From Podospora pseudoanserina (lineage: Eukaryota; Ascomycota; Sordariomycetes; Sordariales; Podosporaceae), in NCBI RefSeq assembly GCF_035222485.1, contig NC_085922.1:1503001-1567000 (forward strand): 64,000 nucleotides of DNA. Direction: 5' to 3'. How positions within the stretch are numbered: position 1 is the first letter of the stretch; each line of letters begins with the position of its first letter. This document shows positions 25,264 through 37,300 of the stretch, one piece after another. A program made the translations under genes and the position numbers. The notes beneath the pieces are model-generated. The model worked only from the letters and a program-made list of their open reading frames with translations. It did not search any database and was not told where the DNA came from.

Positions 25264-25776
25264 CCATCACCATCATCACCATCATCACCATCATCGTCTT
25301 CACCACCCACCCCAACCTCCACCCCCCTTGGTTCCCTCATCGCCAACACATCCCTCGTCAACTTTGTAGATAAATCTCGCTAACATCCCCAGTTCCAATC
25401 CCTCCCCCAACGCCACTTCACCATCCGCCGCCTCCGCGACATAGCCCGGCTAACAGGCTGGCAATCCGCCCGCCAAATCGCCGACGGCTGCGAGTCCGGC
25501 TGGAACAAAGCCGCCTCCCTCGGCCGCGGCCCACCCTACCACTCACCCCCCGAGCTCGGCCCCTTATTCCCAGACAACATCTGGAACCGTCCCCGGCGTA
25601 TCGATCGCCGGATCCGCGAGATTGAAGCCTCGGAAGAAGCCCCAGACGGGAAACTCGTCCTGGCAAAAACAGAACAAGCCCACTACGCGCTTGGGCTGCT
25701 GAGCGTGGAGCGGGATTTGGATGAACTGGTAATTGTTGAGGAGGAGGATGAGAAGAGGAGGAAGGGGGGGAACTAG
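21665..25776 (+). CDS. Zn2Cys6 transcription factor with fungal-specific regulatory domain and Pro/Gly tract
   Basis: Nuclear DNA-binding regulator. Exons 21665-21818, 21911-23008, 23085-23706, 23773-23835, 23901-24738 and 25393-25776 give 1052 residues. The zinc cluster is split by intron 1 and reads CLTCRRRRIKCDEGKPTCGN, then CIKSKRQC. A His/Pro/Gln-rich segment follows (about 120-230). The regulatory domain includes YTFPIMAFNHPALMQAML, LLLGFYEVW and, in exon 5, IYRTYSIAGIWMNYYMGLII, similar to the fungal_trans_2 class seen in ACR-2-like regulators; that subfamily assignment is tentative. Unusual: a collagen-like Pro/Gly tract of about 65 residues (DNA 23995-24200) inside the regulatory domain, and a 654-nt repeat-filled last intron. 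Confidence 0.85.
23995..24205 (+). repeat. Pro/Gly-rich (PPGG-type) coding repeat in the transcription factor
   Basis: Degenerate CCTGGTGGTCCTCC-like units encode repeated GGPPG/PPGG motifs, starting just after RKARKYG and ending at GPGQGRG. The frame is maintained across it. Confidence 0.8.
24858..24904 (+). repeat. (GAT)n microsatellite
   Basis: About 15 GAT units with one GAC interruption, in the long transcription-factor intron. It is the reverse complement of the downstream (ATC)n tract. Confidence 0.95.
25213..25296 (+). repeat. (CAT)n / (ATC)n microsatellite
   Basis: About 16 perfect CAT units followed by CAC-interrupted units, in the same intron as the (GAT)n tract and complementary to it. 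Confidence 0.95.
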
Positions 25777-26205
25777 AGGGGGGGTAAAAGGGGGTTGTAA
25801 GATACCATTGAAAAGGGAGGTTTGCTTGATCTGCGGTTGTTGTTCGGTTTACGATGGTGTTTCGGTGTTGATTTTCAGAAGGGGTGCCCGGAAGACAAAA
25901 AAAACAGGGATATATACATCACTTACAGGTCAAAATATCTTGTACAACAAAATAGATAGTACCTACCAGACAGATACAGGAAGAGCAAGAGTTTCACATG
26001 ATACAGCTTTCTCCATTTCGTTCCAATTACCCTTAGTTCACCAGCAAAAAACCCAGCTCTATTCTCGAAACATGCTCAGCTGGAAGAGATCAAGAACAGT
26101 TCACCATCTCTATCTCCCGGCTTACAACCCCCTAATCTCAACCTCCATATCCACACCACCCCCAGCAAAAGCAGAAGGAGGAGGAGCAGCCCCACCCGCG
26201 GCCGC
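25777..26205. other. Convergent 3' spacer, transcription factor / PUP2
   Basis: About 430 bp between converging genes; presumably 3' UTRs. Nothing else recognised. Confidence 0.4.
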
Positions 26206-27210
26206 CTAGTTCGCAGGAAGCCTCTCCACCACCGCAGCCATCTCCTCATCCGTGTATATTCTGAACCCGCGCTCCTTGGTGACGCTAGCAAGCTGGACAT
26301 TCTTGGAGTCGAGCTTCTCCTCCATGACCTGCTTCAATGTCTTGAGAACCAGAGTCTCCGCATCCTCGATGGTCAACGACTGCATTTTCCCGTCAGCACC
26401 CTCTCTACCCTTGTATGTATGTTGTCAAGGAAAGCAAACCTTGTGATACTCATTCTGCAACTCCGCCTGCGCCCCCTCACTCCCACTCCCAATAGCCTTG
26501 GCATCATACCTGTAAAACGTCCCGCTCGGCTCGGCATGATACAAGCTCGGCCCGTCCTCGTCATAGCCCGCAATCAACAACGCCACACCAAACGGTCTGG
26601 ACATGATGCTCTCCTCTCCATCGGCGCTCTCGCCGAAGCGGAGGGCAAGATCGCAAATGGCCTGGGTGCAGGACTCGACGCGGAGGTTCTCGTTGTAGTT
26701 GAAGGCGTGGGATTGGCACTCTACGCGGGCGTGCTCGACCATGGAGCGGGCGTCGGCTTGGAGGCCCGACATTGCGCAGCCGATGTGGCGGTCGATCTCG
26801 ACGATCTTCTCGACGGAGGAGGTCTCGAGGAGGGAGGAGGTGACGCGCTTTTCGACGCCGAGGATGACGCCGGTGGAGGTGGAGATGCCGATGGCGGTTG
26901 AGCCGAGTTTAATTGCTTCGAGGGAGTATTCTACTTGGAAGAGGCGGCCTTCGGGGGAGAAGGTGCTTTTGGGAGGGGGGGGGTTGGTTGGTTAGCTGGA
27001 TTGGTGATAGGTTGGACTGGTATGGCGGGGACTTTGAAGTTGGAGAGATCGGTGAGAGAGAAGGGAATGGGACAGAAAACAGGCTTACTTGATACCCCGA
27101 TCTGTAAAGACATGTTAGCTATATGTGATTTGAGGTATGCGACTCTGCTAAGTGGCATGGATCGAGCTGATGGAGGGGGACGTACCGTATTCTGATCTTG
27201 CCATAAACAT
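26206..27210 (-). CDS. pup2: 20S proteasome subunit alpha 5
   Basis: Outer-ring alpha subunit of the 20S core. Exons 27210-27186, 27101-27089, 26965-26440 and 26379-26206 give 245 residues. The signature N-terminus [20 protein letters not shown] leads into [19 protein letters not shown], followed by [63 protein letters not shown] and [16 protein letters not shown], all alpha5-like and close to yeast Pup2. The second exon is only 13 nt. It lacks the long acidic tail of the yeast protein and ends VVERLPAN. Divergent from GCP2 with a 534-bp spacer. Confidence 0.96.
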
Positions 27211-27744
27211 CTTGGCGGTGTTGTGGGGGTGGTTGTGATTAAGTGGCCGGTGGGTGTTGGAGGGAAAGAGTCGAAAAAACAGCTCAAGCCGAAAATATCG
27301 TAGTTAATGTCGTCGCTGGTTGTTGAAAGTGAGATATTCCCGTCTGTAGTGGAGGGGAAGCTGTGATGGCAGTGAGCTCCCTCCAGGCACGGAGGTCTAC
27401 GAAGCTCTCCACCCGCTGGCAGCCAGGCGACCAACTGTAGACGAAGGAAGGCCCCCTGTAAATGTACCCAGGTACCTTGACCCCAGCCTTGCCCTGCCGC
27501 AGTAAACCCGCGCTAGTCCCGATTCGGGACAGCAAAGAGCCGGCGCGTGAATCCATCCATGGCCATTGTCGCGTTTTGGGGGCTGGAAAAGCTCCCGCGA
27601 CTTGGCATTGGCAGGGCAGAGGTAATCACTATCTTATCACCACATATCTGCCGCCCAAAGGTTGTTGTTCAACATCATTTTGCGATCATCACTGCCCAGC
27701 AGCCCAATGCCGGCACCGGCAGCCGTAAGAGGAGGACGAACACA
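27211..27744. other. PUP2/GCP2 divergent spacer
   Basis: 534 bp between two start codons. No recognised motif or gene. A frame open upstream of the GCP2 start reaches an ATG at 27547, but I favour 27745. Confidence 0.4.
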
Positions 27745-30700
27745 ATGTCGTCTGGCACCACCAGGCCGTCGACATTCCAAGACAAGAGAAGCAGACCAGA
27801 CCAAGTGAGCTTTTCCCAGAGCCACAGCCAACACCAGCAGAGCAATGCCGAGTCGAGAAAACGGTCCACCTCGGTCAACCCCCGCTCCACGAGCAGACAT
27901 GTCGAGGAGCGCTGCACCGAAAAGGTGCAGGTGACGACGCGGGAGACGCTGATGACACGGACGAGGAGCCCCGATCGCCGCGAGGGAGCAAAGCAGCGTG
28001 CTGCTGAACCAAGGTCTCGGGATATGCGACAGGATGCGCCACCACAAGGTCTGTATGTTTGCTTTACAACCCCGCCCTCCGGTACTTGTTCTACCTGATG
28101 GGAAAGAAATCTTCCCCCCTCTCCCCCAAAGAAAAACCTACTGCACCACCCTTCTCATCATGAATATCATGCTGACCAAAAGAAAAAAAGAAAAACCCGC
28201 CCCCACCCATGGGAACCAGAAGCGACCCTCCTCCCGCACACAACAGCCCCCTTAGCATCCCGCATATCAATCCCACCCCTCGCCTCCACTGCCCCCCAGA
28301 CCCTCCAACCGAAACCCTTCCATGACCTCTCCCTCGAAGCCCAAGAGGCGGTCATCATCGAGGACCTCCTATTCGTCTTTATGGGCTACGAAGGCCAATA
28401 CATTCGTTTTGGCAAAGGCTACAATCCCAACGAGGAACGAGACAGGCTGTCCGGTCCAACATGGCGCATCCTCCCCGGCCTCGACCCCTCCTTGCAAGAC
28501 CTCACCCAGTCCATGCTGCGCATGGCTGCTCATTACACCGCTCTCGAGACGTTTGTCGACGTACAATCCCGCGAAGAATTCGGCTCCGTCAACCACGCCC
28601 TTTGCGCGTCAATACGGAAGCTGCTGCAGGAGTATTTGGTCATGGTTGCGCAGTTGGAGACGCAGTTCTTGACGGATGACTCGTTCACGTTGCATGTATT
28701 GAATATTCATGTGCTGCCCACGAGCCATATGATGCATCAGGTTTATGGGCTGGCGCATGAGCTGTTGAAGAGGAATGCGCTGCTGGATGATGAGTCGGAT
28801 GAGAGTAGTGACGGCGGAGATGATTATGATCATATTTTGGAGCAGCTACGAGAAGGGGGGGAGCTGGTGCCGGGGAACATGACCGGCAAGAAGATTACCA
28901 AGGGAGGGGTGGTGCTGGGGTTGATCACCAAGAGGTTGGAGTCCATGTCTGGTGATCCGGCGGCCAGGGCGTTGTTGACGACGCTACTGAGGGATGCGAG
29001 CAAGCCGTACATGGCTATGCTGAACGAGTGGCTGCACCATGGGGGGATTAATGACCCGCATTCGGAGTTTTTGATCAAGGAGCAGAGGAGTATCAGGAGG
29101 GAGAGGCTGGAGCAGGATTATACTGATGAGTATTGGGAGAGGAGGTATACCATCCGAGACCACGACGTGCCGCCGCAGCTGGAGGGGGTCAAGGACAAGG
29201 TGTTGCTTGCGGGGAAATATCTGAATGTGGTCAGGGAATGCGGCGGCGTCGATGTCAGCTTGCAGGTTAAGCACGTGCCGACTTCCTTTGACGACAATCG
29301 GTTTCTGGACAATGTCAACAATGCCTATGCGCATGCGAATGAGTCGCTGATGCAGTTGCTGTTGACGACGCATCAGCTGCCGGCACGGTTGCGGTCGCTG
29401 AAGCATTACTTCTTTCTGGATCCGTCGGATTACTTTTCTTACTTTCTCGAGCTCGGGGCTAGTGAGCTGAGGAAGCCGGTCAAGTCGGTGAACACGGGGA
29501 AGTTGCAGTCGCTGTTGGATCTGGTGCTGAGGCAGCCGGGGAGCATTGTTGCGCTTGATCCGTTCAAGGAGGATGTCAAGGTGGAGATGAACGAGATCAA
29601 CCTGACCAAGAGCCTTCATCGGGTGGTGAATATCACGGGGATAGAGCAAGGGGAGGCGCTGCAGCCGCTGACGAGCAACCAGCCGGTGGAGAGCGACAAG
29701 GCGGCGAATGGGTTTACGTCGTTGCAGATTGATTATTCGGTGCCGTTTCCTGTGTCGTTGGTGGTGAGCAGGAAGACGGTGTGGCGGTATCAGGCTCTTT
29801 TCAGGTATCTGCTGTCGTTGCGATATCTGGAGTCGCAGTTGTCGACGACGTGGCAGACGCACACGAGCGGGTTTGTGTGGTGTCATCGGTCGTCGTCGAG
29901 GGTGTTGGAGATTTGGAAGAGGAGGGTGTGGACGTTACGAGCGAGGATGTTGGTGTTTGTGCAGCAGCTGTTGTATTTCTGCACGGCCGAGGTCATTGAG
30001 CCGAACTGGCAGGCTTTGATGGCGAGGGTGAGGGAGAGGGAGAAGCCGCCTCAGCAGGAGCAGCAGCAGCAAGCGGGAGCTGGGGAGCAAAACGGCACAA
30101 CACTCCCAACACCAACCACATCCCCAAACCTCCACCACTACCCACTAAAGTCGACACATATCCGCCCGGGGTTGACGAGGACAGTGGATGAGCTGATGCA
30201 GGATCATGTCGATTTCTTGGATACGTGTCTGAAGGAGTGTATGCTGACGAACTCTAAACTCTTGCGTGTAAGTAAAAACCCTCCTTTGTGAACTTTGTGT
30301 ACCTCGATTGTTTTCATTACGCTGACTTGTGTGCGGTGGCGCCTAGATCCACTCCAAACTAACCCAAACCTGCACCATCTTTGCAACCTACACAAACTGG
30401 CTATCCCGCGAGCTGGAAAAGACGGACCCCGACCTCTCGGGACATCACAGACCGCCCAACATGTCGGAGGAGCAGTGGCGGGTTTTCCAGTCTGTCCGCT
30501 CCCAAAAACCTACCGATGCCTCCTTCATGGAGGGTCAGCAGCAGCAGCAGCAGCAGCAAGGAGAGGACAAGATGGCGAGCTTGTTTGACTTGATCAGGAA
30601 ATGGGAGGACAATTTCAGCAAGCACCTGCAGATTTTGCTGGACGCGCTGAACCACTACGCGGCTACTGAGACGGTGGTGCTTTTGAGTTTGTGCGCGAGG

Positions 30701-30832
30701 TTGAGCACGGCCAATGCGGGGAGCGGCTATACCGGACGAGGGGGGTATGGGCAGGGACAGGTGGATGGGGTGGGGGTGCAGAATGGTGGTGGTGGGATGG
30801 AAGGGGGGGATGTGAGGATGGGGGGTGTATAA
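27745..30832 (+). CDS. spc97/gcp2: Gamma-tubulin complex component 2 (Spc97 family)
   Basis: Core subunit of the gamma-tubulin small complex that nucleates microtubules at the spindle pole body. Exons 27745-28048, 28256-30267 and 30347-30832 give 933 residues. Residues 1-101 are Arg/Ser/Gln-rich and disordered. The GRIP1 domain starts near EAQEAVIIEDLLFVFMGYEG and includes GLDPSLQDLTQSMLRMAAHY, REEFGSVNHALCASIRKLL and MHQVYGLAHELLK. GRIP2 carries LKHYFFLDPSDYFSYFLELG and VSRKTVWRYQALFRYLLSLR. A Gln run (near 30538) and a Gly-rich tail end the protein. Intron 1 (207 nt, donor GTCTGT) is the least certain junction. Confidence 0.93.
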
Positions 30833-31326
30833 AACCTACCTACCTTACCTACCTGCCTTGTTTCTTCTTTCTGTGTGTATGTGAGAATGAAGGCTGAATG
30901 AAAGAGTGTGGGTGGTGGGACACAGCAGGAGTGGTTTGGAATTGAAATGTTATAAGCATGTTTGTAAAAGGGTAGCGGCAAATTTTGGAATTGTCATAGT
31001 CCGGTATTGACACATTTGGTGTATTGAACGGGAAGGGGAAGTTATGAATATGAGATCATTGAACAACTTGTCGTAGTGTGCTGGGTGGCTTGTGAGATCA
31101 AATATTGAGATTATATCGAGCCGGCTTCCCCCCCCCTTTTCGCTATGTTATCAACTTATGTTTTATTGGTGCCCCCAGCCGTCCCATCTAAATTCTTGTA
31201 GCCCTCCACATATTTGTTCGGCTTTTTCTATTCCTTTCTTTTCTGAACTAGTCCTGACACATTTGCTCTGTCAATCCCCCATTTTATCTTACCCATTGTC
31301 ACCCAAAAACGCCTATGAATAAACCC
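30833..31326. other. Convergent 3' spacer, GCP2 / TBC RabGAP
   Basis: About 500 bp of presumed 3' UTR sequence, including a CCTA-rich stretch directly after the GCP2 stop (30835-30860). No gene seen. Confidence 0.4.
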
Positions 31327-31573
31327 CTACCTCACCCCACCCTCCCCACCAGTCCCATCACATACTCCAACATCCCCCCTCTCCCCATGCCCCCCCATAC
31401 CCCGGCTGATGATGCACAAACCTCCCACCACCACCCCCACCACAGCAACCAAAACCGCAAACCCAACCCCCCCTCACCACCCCCTATTCCTCCTCACCAC
31501 CTCCCCGACCCTTGACACCCTCTCCCTCCACTCGAGCTCCCTAATTTGCTTCTCAAACGCCTCCCTCCCTCCT
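31327..31573 (-). other. Probable displaced 3' coding sequence of the Gyp8-type gene
   Basis: Minus-strand sequence with coding character but in frames different from the annotated TBC gene. Includes EAFEKQIRELEWRERVSRVG and a predicted membrane helix. Not a separate gene in my view; see the RabGAP entry. It could be consensus error, alternative splicing (a 52-nt GTGGTC..TTAG intron would reach one of the frames) or real decay. Confidence 0.55.
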
Positions 31574-32672
31574 CTAACCCCTGCCTATAAACCCCTCCCC
31601 CCTCCCCGTCTTCAGAACCGACCACCTACTAATCCCCCTCCCCCAACCCCTCAACCCCTCCGGCGGGTATTCTCGTTCCAGCTCCACCGCCTGAGATATC
31701 AACCCCTCCAAATCCAACGGCTGCGGCAGCTTCGACAGCACCGAATGCAACATCTCCGGTTCATCCTCCGGTATATCAAGCAGTTCCCCTCTGCGGGAGC
31801 GAACAATAGCCGCAAACAAATACAATGAGAAAACCGGATCCCTCGCCAGCAACACATCAAACAGCCTGGTGATCTCCCCTAGATTAGTAATGTCATGCGC
31901 GTACATCGTCAACGTCCCCGACAGCGCAAAAAAAGGTTCTGTCGATGACAGATGTTGCCATAGTTCCGGGTCGGACGATCTCAGGATATCCGGGAGGAGT
32001 CGCAGTTGCGCTATGGCAGGGTGGAGGTTCGGTAGCATAAAATCCCTGATGCGCAGAAGTGACAAGTGGGCCAGGGCGGCTGGTTGGAGGGCCGGGGGGA
32101 GGGTCAACAGCAAGACTTGGCATATATCGTGGTAGCCTTGAAAGTAGGATAGGTACGGGTGGTGGCGGAGGGTGCGGATGATGAGGGTGGAGAGGAGGGT
32201 TTTGCTGTGGGAGAGCTGGGTGTCGTTTTGGTCGTTGGGGTAGTAGACAAAGGCTCTGTTGACGTCGAGCTGGACCTGGGATTCGTCTTTGTGAGGGGGG
32301 AGGGATTTCCAGTCTTCTTTTTCTTCTTCTTCTTCTTCTGGTTTGGTGTCTGATAGTGATGGGATGCCCAGCAGTAATGGCCCTAGGAAAGTGAACGTTA
32401 AGAACATGATGCTAAGGCATCGGGTAGCGGGGTCACTTACACGCTTGTTGGCGGATGGTGTCTGTTAGAAATCCTCCTGGTGAGGCGGCAAGGGTTCTGA
32501 GGGCGGCAAAGTCCCTTGTCTTGCATGCTTTTAGGATTTCTTTTTTCTTTTGCTCGGCGGCTTCGTCTTTGGGATCGGGGGGTTTCTCGTCGATGGGGTC
32601 CTCCATCTTGATGGGCTTTTCGTCAAAGTCGGCCGTGTTGGTTTCAGGCTCGGGGCCTAGCATCATATCCAT
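31574..32672 (-). CDS. gyp8: TBC-domain RabGAP, Gyp8/TBC1D20 type, 3' end frame-disturbed
   Basis: GTPase-activating protein for Rab/Ypt proteins of the ER-Golgi route; family members are anchored by a C-terminal membrane helix. Exons 32672-32441 and 32382-31574 give 346 residues. TBC hallmarks: RQQAWPLLLGIPSL, VQLDVNRAFVYYP (RabGAP arginine in DVNRAF) and YFQGYHDICQV (glutamine finger in YFQGYHD). The frame stops after SVLKTGRGEGFIGRG. Just downstream, other frames carry VYRQGLEEG, then EAFEKQIRELEWRERVSRVG and, after an in-frame stop, the hydrophobic VGFAVLVAVVGVVVGGL (about 31415-31465). This looks like the expected linker and membrane anchor, broken by about three small shifts in G-rich runs. 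Confidence 0.88.
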
Positions 32673-33681
32673 TTTCTCTCTTTTAACCCTTTCTCAGAGC
32701 TCATGCACAGCTTGCCGGTGTTAGCGGATGAGTGAAGTTTCGGATCCGGGGCGTGGGGTTTGTTTGATATTGCGATGATGGGTTAGGCAAGTCTGGCCTA
32801 GACGTGGAGAGAGTGCCCAATCAGGGATGGACGGCGGCACCAAGTCTGAGTTGAGGGATAAGGCTGGTAGAAATGACCGAGCCCTTGCCGTAGGTTTGAC
32901 TTATAGACAAGCGTCTCACCATCTGTCCGGTCCAGTTTGAAGCTTCGTATCTCGCAGCTTGCGAGTGTGTGTGAGTGAAGGGGGTGTCTGTCGTGTGCTA
33001 GCGCCGGAGATACATGGACAGGGGGTGCTGGAGAAGGCCAGCAAGATGCCCCGTGCTTTTTCATGCCAGGGCCATTTTAGCGCTGGAGATGGGGATTCGT
33101 CCGCGGTGACGTAAGAGGGATCGGACCTAAAATCGACGTCTGCCCCGCGCTGTATGAGTGTTGACCCCCACTGTACATGTTAGCGATGCCCCAGACGGGA
33201 CGACTCTGAATGATAACCTCATGAGAATAGGCAACTTCGAGAAGCCCTACTCGGATCATCATTGCCGCGAGAGGGCTTCCAGTGCCAAGGAATGTCGGTG
33301 TCCCAAATGGTCTGGAGGCCCTCGATGGAAAGTGATATGTCAATTGGTATGGGTGACATCTGCTCTTGGTCGGCACGGTACGGGGCTGGATGAGACATGG
33401 ACGCCCATTGTATCCGCCAACTCACTTGGACTCGAGACAAGACCAGAAGGTGACGAATCACGTTTGTGGGATACATTTCCGAAGACAATAGTTTACTGTG
33501 CTTCGTAAAAAAGCAAAGCATTGTAGGGCCTAGAAGAAGCCAAATGCAGACGGTGTTGGAGATGGCCATGTACATAGACTAGCAGGGAGGAATCTGATCG
33601 CTTCACTAGAGCAAAGGTACCTTAAGGCAAGGCGGGAGGGAGGGGTCCTGATTCCTCCCCGAGTAAGGTAACTTTGCTATT

Positions 33682-33716
<35 letters not shown>

Positions 33717-34323
33717 AGAAGAAAAAGAAAAAAAAAGAAGAAAAAAAAGAGAGATGCGGTATGTGCTTTGCCGTTCAAAAGCATGGAAAACTCTTCACTA
33801 GTTGTTGGCTGCCGGTGTGAGGTAAGGTTCTCTTTCTCTACCTATCGAGAGGGTGGATGGCATTTGATCGATTTGGCCGTGGGCCGTGTGCTGCCCCACG
33901 CGAGCACATCAACCTGCCACTCACCAACTCCAACTTCCCAACTTCTCTCGGCTGTTGGACCCAACACAGACTGACTGAATAAAAGATATCAGAAATCTGA
34001 CCGCCCTCAGAAAAGCTGACCCTACCCGAGTATTGCGTGCAGCGCCTGCTGACAACACGGCAGACCAAAAAGACGGAAAAAGACGTACATTGCCTGCAGC
34101 GCCGTCGCTCATCTTCATGGGATCATGCTTCCCTCCTGATTCTGATAGGCCCTGGTACCCCTAGCCGTATGCACGGAAGGACTCCGCGCCTTATCCTGAT
34201 TCGGTCACTGCCTGGGAGCCTCTTTCATCCCGGGTTCAATTCAGAAAGCTCAAAAGGTGCAGCGTGATCCCAGGAAAATCCCAAAGAAATCCCGCCGCCT
34301 TGCTGTACGCCGGCAACATCACC
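32673..34323. other. 1.65-kb divergent spacer, RabGAP / DDB1-like gene
   Basis: No conserved open frame on either strand. Contains an A-rich tract at 33683-33752. The start at 34264 of an in-frame extension of the downstream gene lies inside this region. Confidence 0.4.
33683..33752 (+). repeat. A-rich tract
   Basis: More than 30 consecutive A residues followed by AAG/AAAG units. No flanking target-site duplication or element body was apparent, so I treat it as low-complexity sequence. Confidence 0.85.
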
Positions 34324-37300
34324 ATGGCCTTCCAGACAAACGTTCTCCGGGACGGTCAGTGGGTGACCGAAACCATCAACGTGCAGTCCATCGTCAAGAG
34401 CCAACAAGTCGACGCTGCCCCCCAGCAACAAGTCCTCAAGCCACCAAGGTGCGGCTTGCTCACCCGGACCATTGTTGAGAGCCCCTTCATAAACTCCATC
34501 CTGCCCGTCAGGATACGGTCGCCCCTCCACAATGACGTCGCTTTTATTGGGGACCACTTTGTTCAGATTCGTGAGCTGCGCCGAGATGGACGTCTCAAGG
34601 ACATCGTCAGGAAGGTCAACTTTGGGTCTCGGATACGAAACGCCTGCGTCGTTGGCAGCTTCGACATCAAGACAGAAGAGGAACAAGATGCTCTTTCTTC
34701 TCAACCGCCCATCAAGCTGGAGGACAGCCAGTTTGGGCTTCCTCCCAGGCTCCCACCGCAGATGCTGATGGTGGCCCTGGAGAGTGGTGACAGCGTCTTT
34801 ATGTTCGTCCGTTCCGACTCAAACGGCGAGCCAGAGTTTGTTACCACTCGCTTCGTGAGCCCGAAGCAGCGGCTGGCTCACCCAGGCTTCCACGTCGTGG
34901 TCGACCCCAGCTCGCGATACATGGCTCTGGCCTACGCCGAGGATTTCTTCGTGGTCTATGAGCTTGAATCACGGGAGCGATTGGAGGAGAAGTACGCCAA
35001 CGGCGAACCTTTACAGTCCCCAGTGAGATCATTCCGTCTGCGGAGCGTGAACGGGGTTATTCACAAGATTACCTTCCTATATCCACGATCGGGCGACCAG
35101 AATCACGTCATCCTACTCCTGATCGTGGTCAGACATCGAAAGTCCCGCATGGTGATTTACGAGTGGAAGCTCGGGGATGACCTGAAAATGGTCTTTGCCG
35201 AGGACAAGCAGGGCCACCGCATGCCCGTGGAGAATCAGATGCCTCTGCTGCTCATTCCTCTGACCGTCCAGTCGGCTTTTATCGTCATATCACCTCACCA
35301 GATTGATGTATGCACCGAGTGCCTTCATGGACCGCCGAGCTTCGAGACCATCGAGATGTCCTCTCCTCCCCCGACGCCTACCCACCACGGCGCTCGCCTA
35401 CCGCTATGGACAGCATGGACAAGACCTTTCCGGCTCGCCTCTTACTTTGAGACACGGGACTGCATCTTTCTTGCACGGGAAGACGGCGTGGTTGTGTACT
35501 TTGAGGCCGACAAGGACAGCACAGTGGAGCGTGTGACGCCTATGGACACTTTTAATTGCAACATCTCGACCGCATTTGCCTGTGTTTACGATCGATACGC
35601 CGACGTACTCATTCTGGGCAGCGACTCGGGTCCGGGGGGTGTTCACAAGATCTGTCCACGAGTTCCCATCGAGTTTCTCGAGGCGTTGCCCAACTGGTCT
35701 CCTGCGGTGGACTTTGCCTCTACAGCGCAGGTTACCGAGTGGCATCGGGATGGCGACAAAGCGCAAAAGGCAGCGCTTCCAAAAGGTCCGCTGCCACGAC
35801 CTGATCGACTGTTTGCGACGTGTGAGGGTGGCAGGAAGGGGTCGATTACCGAGTACAGATACGGGTTGAAGGCCAATATCGCGTTTGATCTTGCGTTTGA
35901 GCCTGGTATCAAGCAAGCCTGGCTGATCCCTACGGGTGATGGTTATCAGATCATCATATCCATGCCGGACGCCACGTCGGTCTTGCAGCTCCCTTCGGAC
36001 TTCAGCAGCGCTGATCTCGTTGCGGCCGGCCAGACGCCTTATAATCTGAGCGGTTCGACGTTGGCGTTTTCTCACTCTGGCCCGTTTACGGTCCAGGTCA
36101 CAACACAGGGGGCTGTGCTTACCCTGCCTCGTGCTCATCGATCATATCGATATGATGAGTTTTCTGGGCTTGAGGGGTGTTCAGTGTCTGATGCGTGCAT
36201 CTTGGATGGTTGTATTGCGGTGTCGGCTCATGACAAGGGTAGCAATACGTTCCAAATTCATGTCTTCAAGATGGAGCGGTCTCATCTTGGTCTCGGGCAT
36301 GTGAGGACGGTAGAGGTGGGTGGAGAAGTGAACAGTCTGGCGTTGACCGAGGATTTTACTCTGCTGGTTGGGACGTTGAATGAATCTGGGCCGGCGTTGG
36401 TGCGGTGTTCGCTGCAGCAGGCCACGAATAACCTGGAGGTGATTTCTGTTCCGGAAAGTAAGTGCCATCGCGTTCTTTATTCTCAACTCGGTCGTATCTG
36501 ACACGGTTGATAGTCCTGGCCGAACACACGAGCATCGAGGACCCATCCTCGGTCGAGGGAATCGGCAGCATCGTCTCTCTAGGCAGCACCATCTTTCTCG
36601 GCACCCGAAGCGGAGAGGTCATTAGCCTAACCACCAGCGCCGACTCGTGCGCTGTCAACTGCGAGAAATTCGGAATCGCGTCTGCCAAACTAAACTGCGC
36701 ACACATCACCGGCCAATCGAACCCCGTCCTCCTCCTCACCTGCGATAACAACCTTTTGTACCTCGGCCTGAACCCTGCCTCCCGCTACCACAACCGAGAG
36801 AACAAATTCAGCAAGAAAATCCGGATCTTTCCGGTCGACCCAAGCCACCTCGACGCTCTCGCCCCCCCAGTCCAATTCGCCTCAGCAGTTGACGTGCCGT
36901 CCGAAGACGGGATAACGCAGCTCCTCCTCATATCCAACGAAACGATCCTCCTGACAGAACTACACCCCACCCCGGGGTGTGTCCCGCGATCGATCCCCCT
37001 CGACGGCACGCCCAACAAGCTGATCTGGTCGAGCAAACTCGGCTGCCTGATCACGGCGGTGAATTACTCTGCCAAACCGAGCCTGGCGTTTATAAACCCC
37101 AACACGGGGGAGGACATCGGGGTGCCTACCGATCGAAACGACAACCCGACTGATTTTATTCATGGGCTGGGAAAGCAAGGGGATGTCATACTTGCGGTGA
37201 CGGAGTGGAGGTACAAAACATATTTTTATCTTTTGGTCGGGACGAGGAAGGGACGGTTGTTGGTTGTGAGCGTCAAGAGGGATAAGGAGACGGGTCGGAT

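Larger units (their letters stand above)
24739..25392 (+). other. Unusually long (654 nt) intron with triplet repeats and a 50-nt minisatellite
   Basis: Donor GTAAGG, acceptor CCCCAG, phase 0; it joins FVAGVQ to FQSLPQRHFTIRRL and keeps the frame. Inside are a (GAT)n tract, about four degenerate copies of a roughly 50-nt unit around ATGTACA(C/T) at 25023, 25069, 25126 and 25176, and a (CAT)n tract. Other introns in this gene are 65-92 nt. A smaller intron with extra exons cannot be excluded without transcripts. Confidence 0.7.

Noticed and set aside
30835-30860. CCTA-rich stretch as a degenerate telomeric repeat
   Set aside because: The units are ACCT-type and irregular, without CCCTAA; low complexity in a 3' UTR.
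33683-33752. Poly(A) tail of a LINE or SINE
   Set aside because: No element body, promoter boxes or target-site duplication were seen next to it; treated as a simple A-rich tract.
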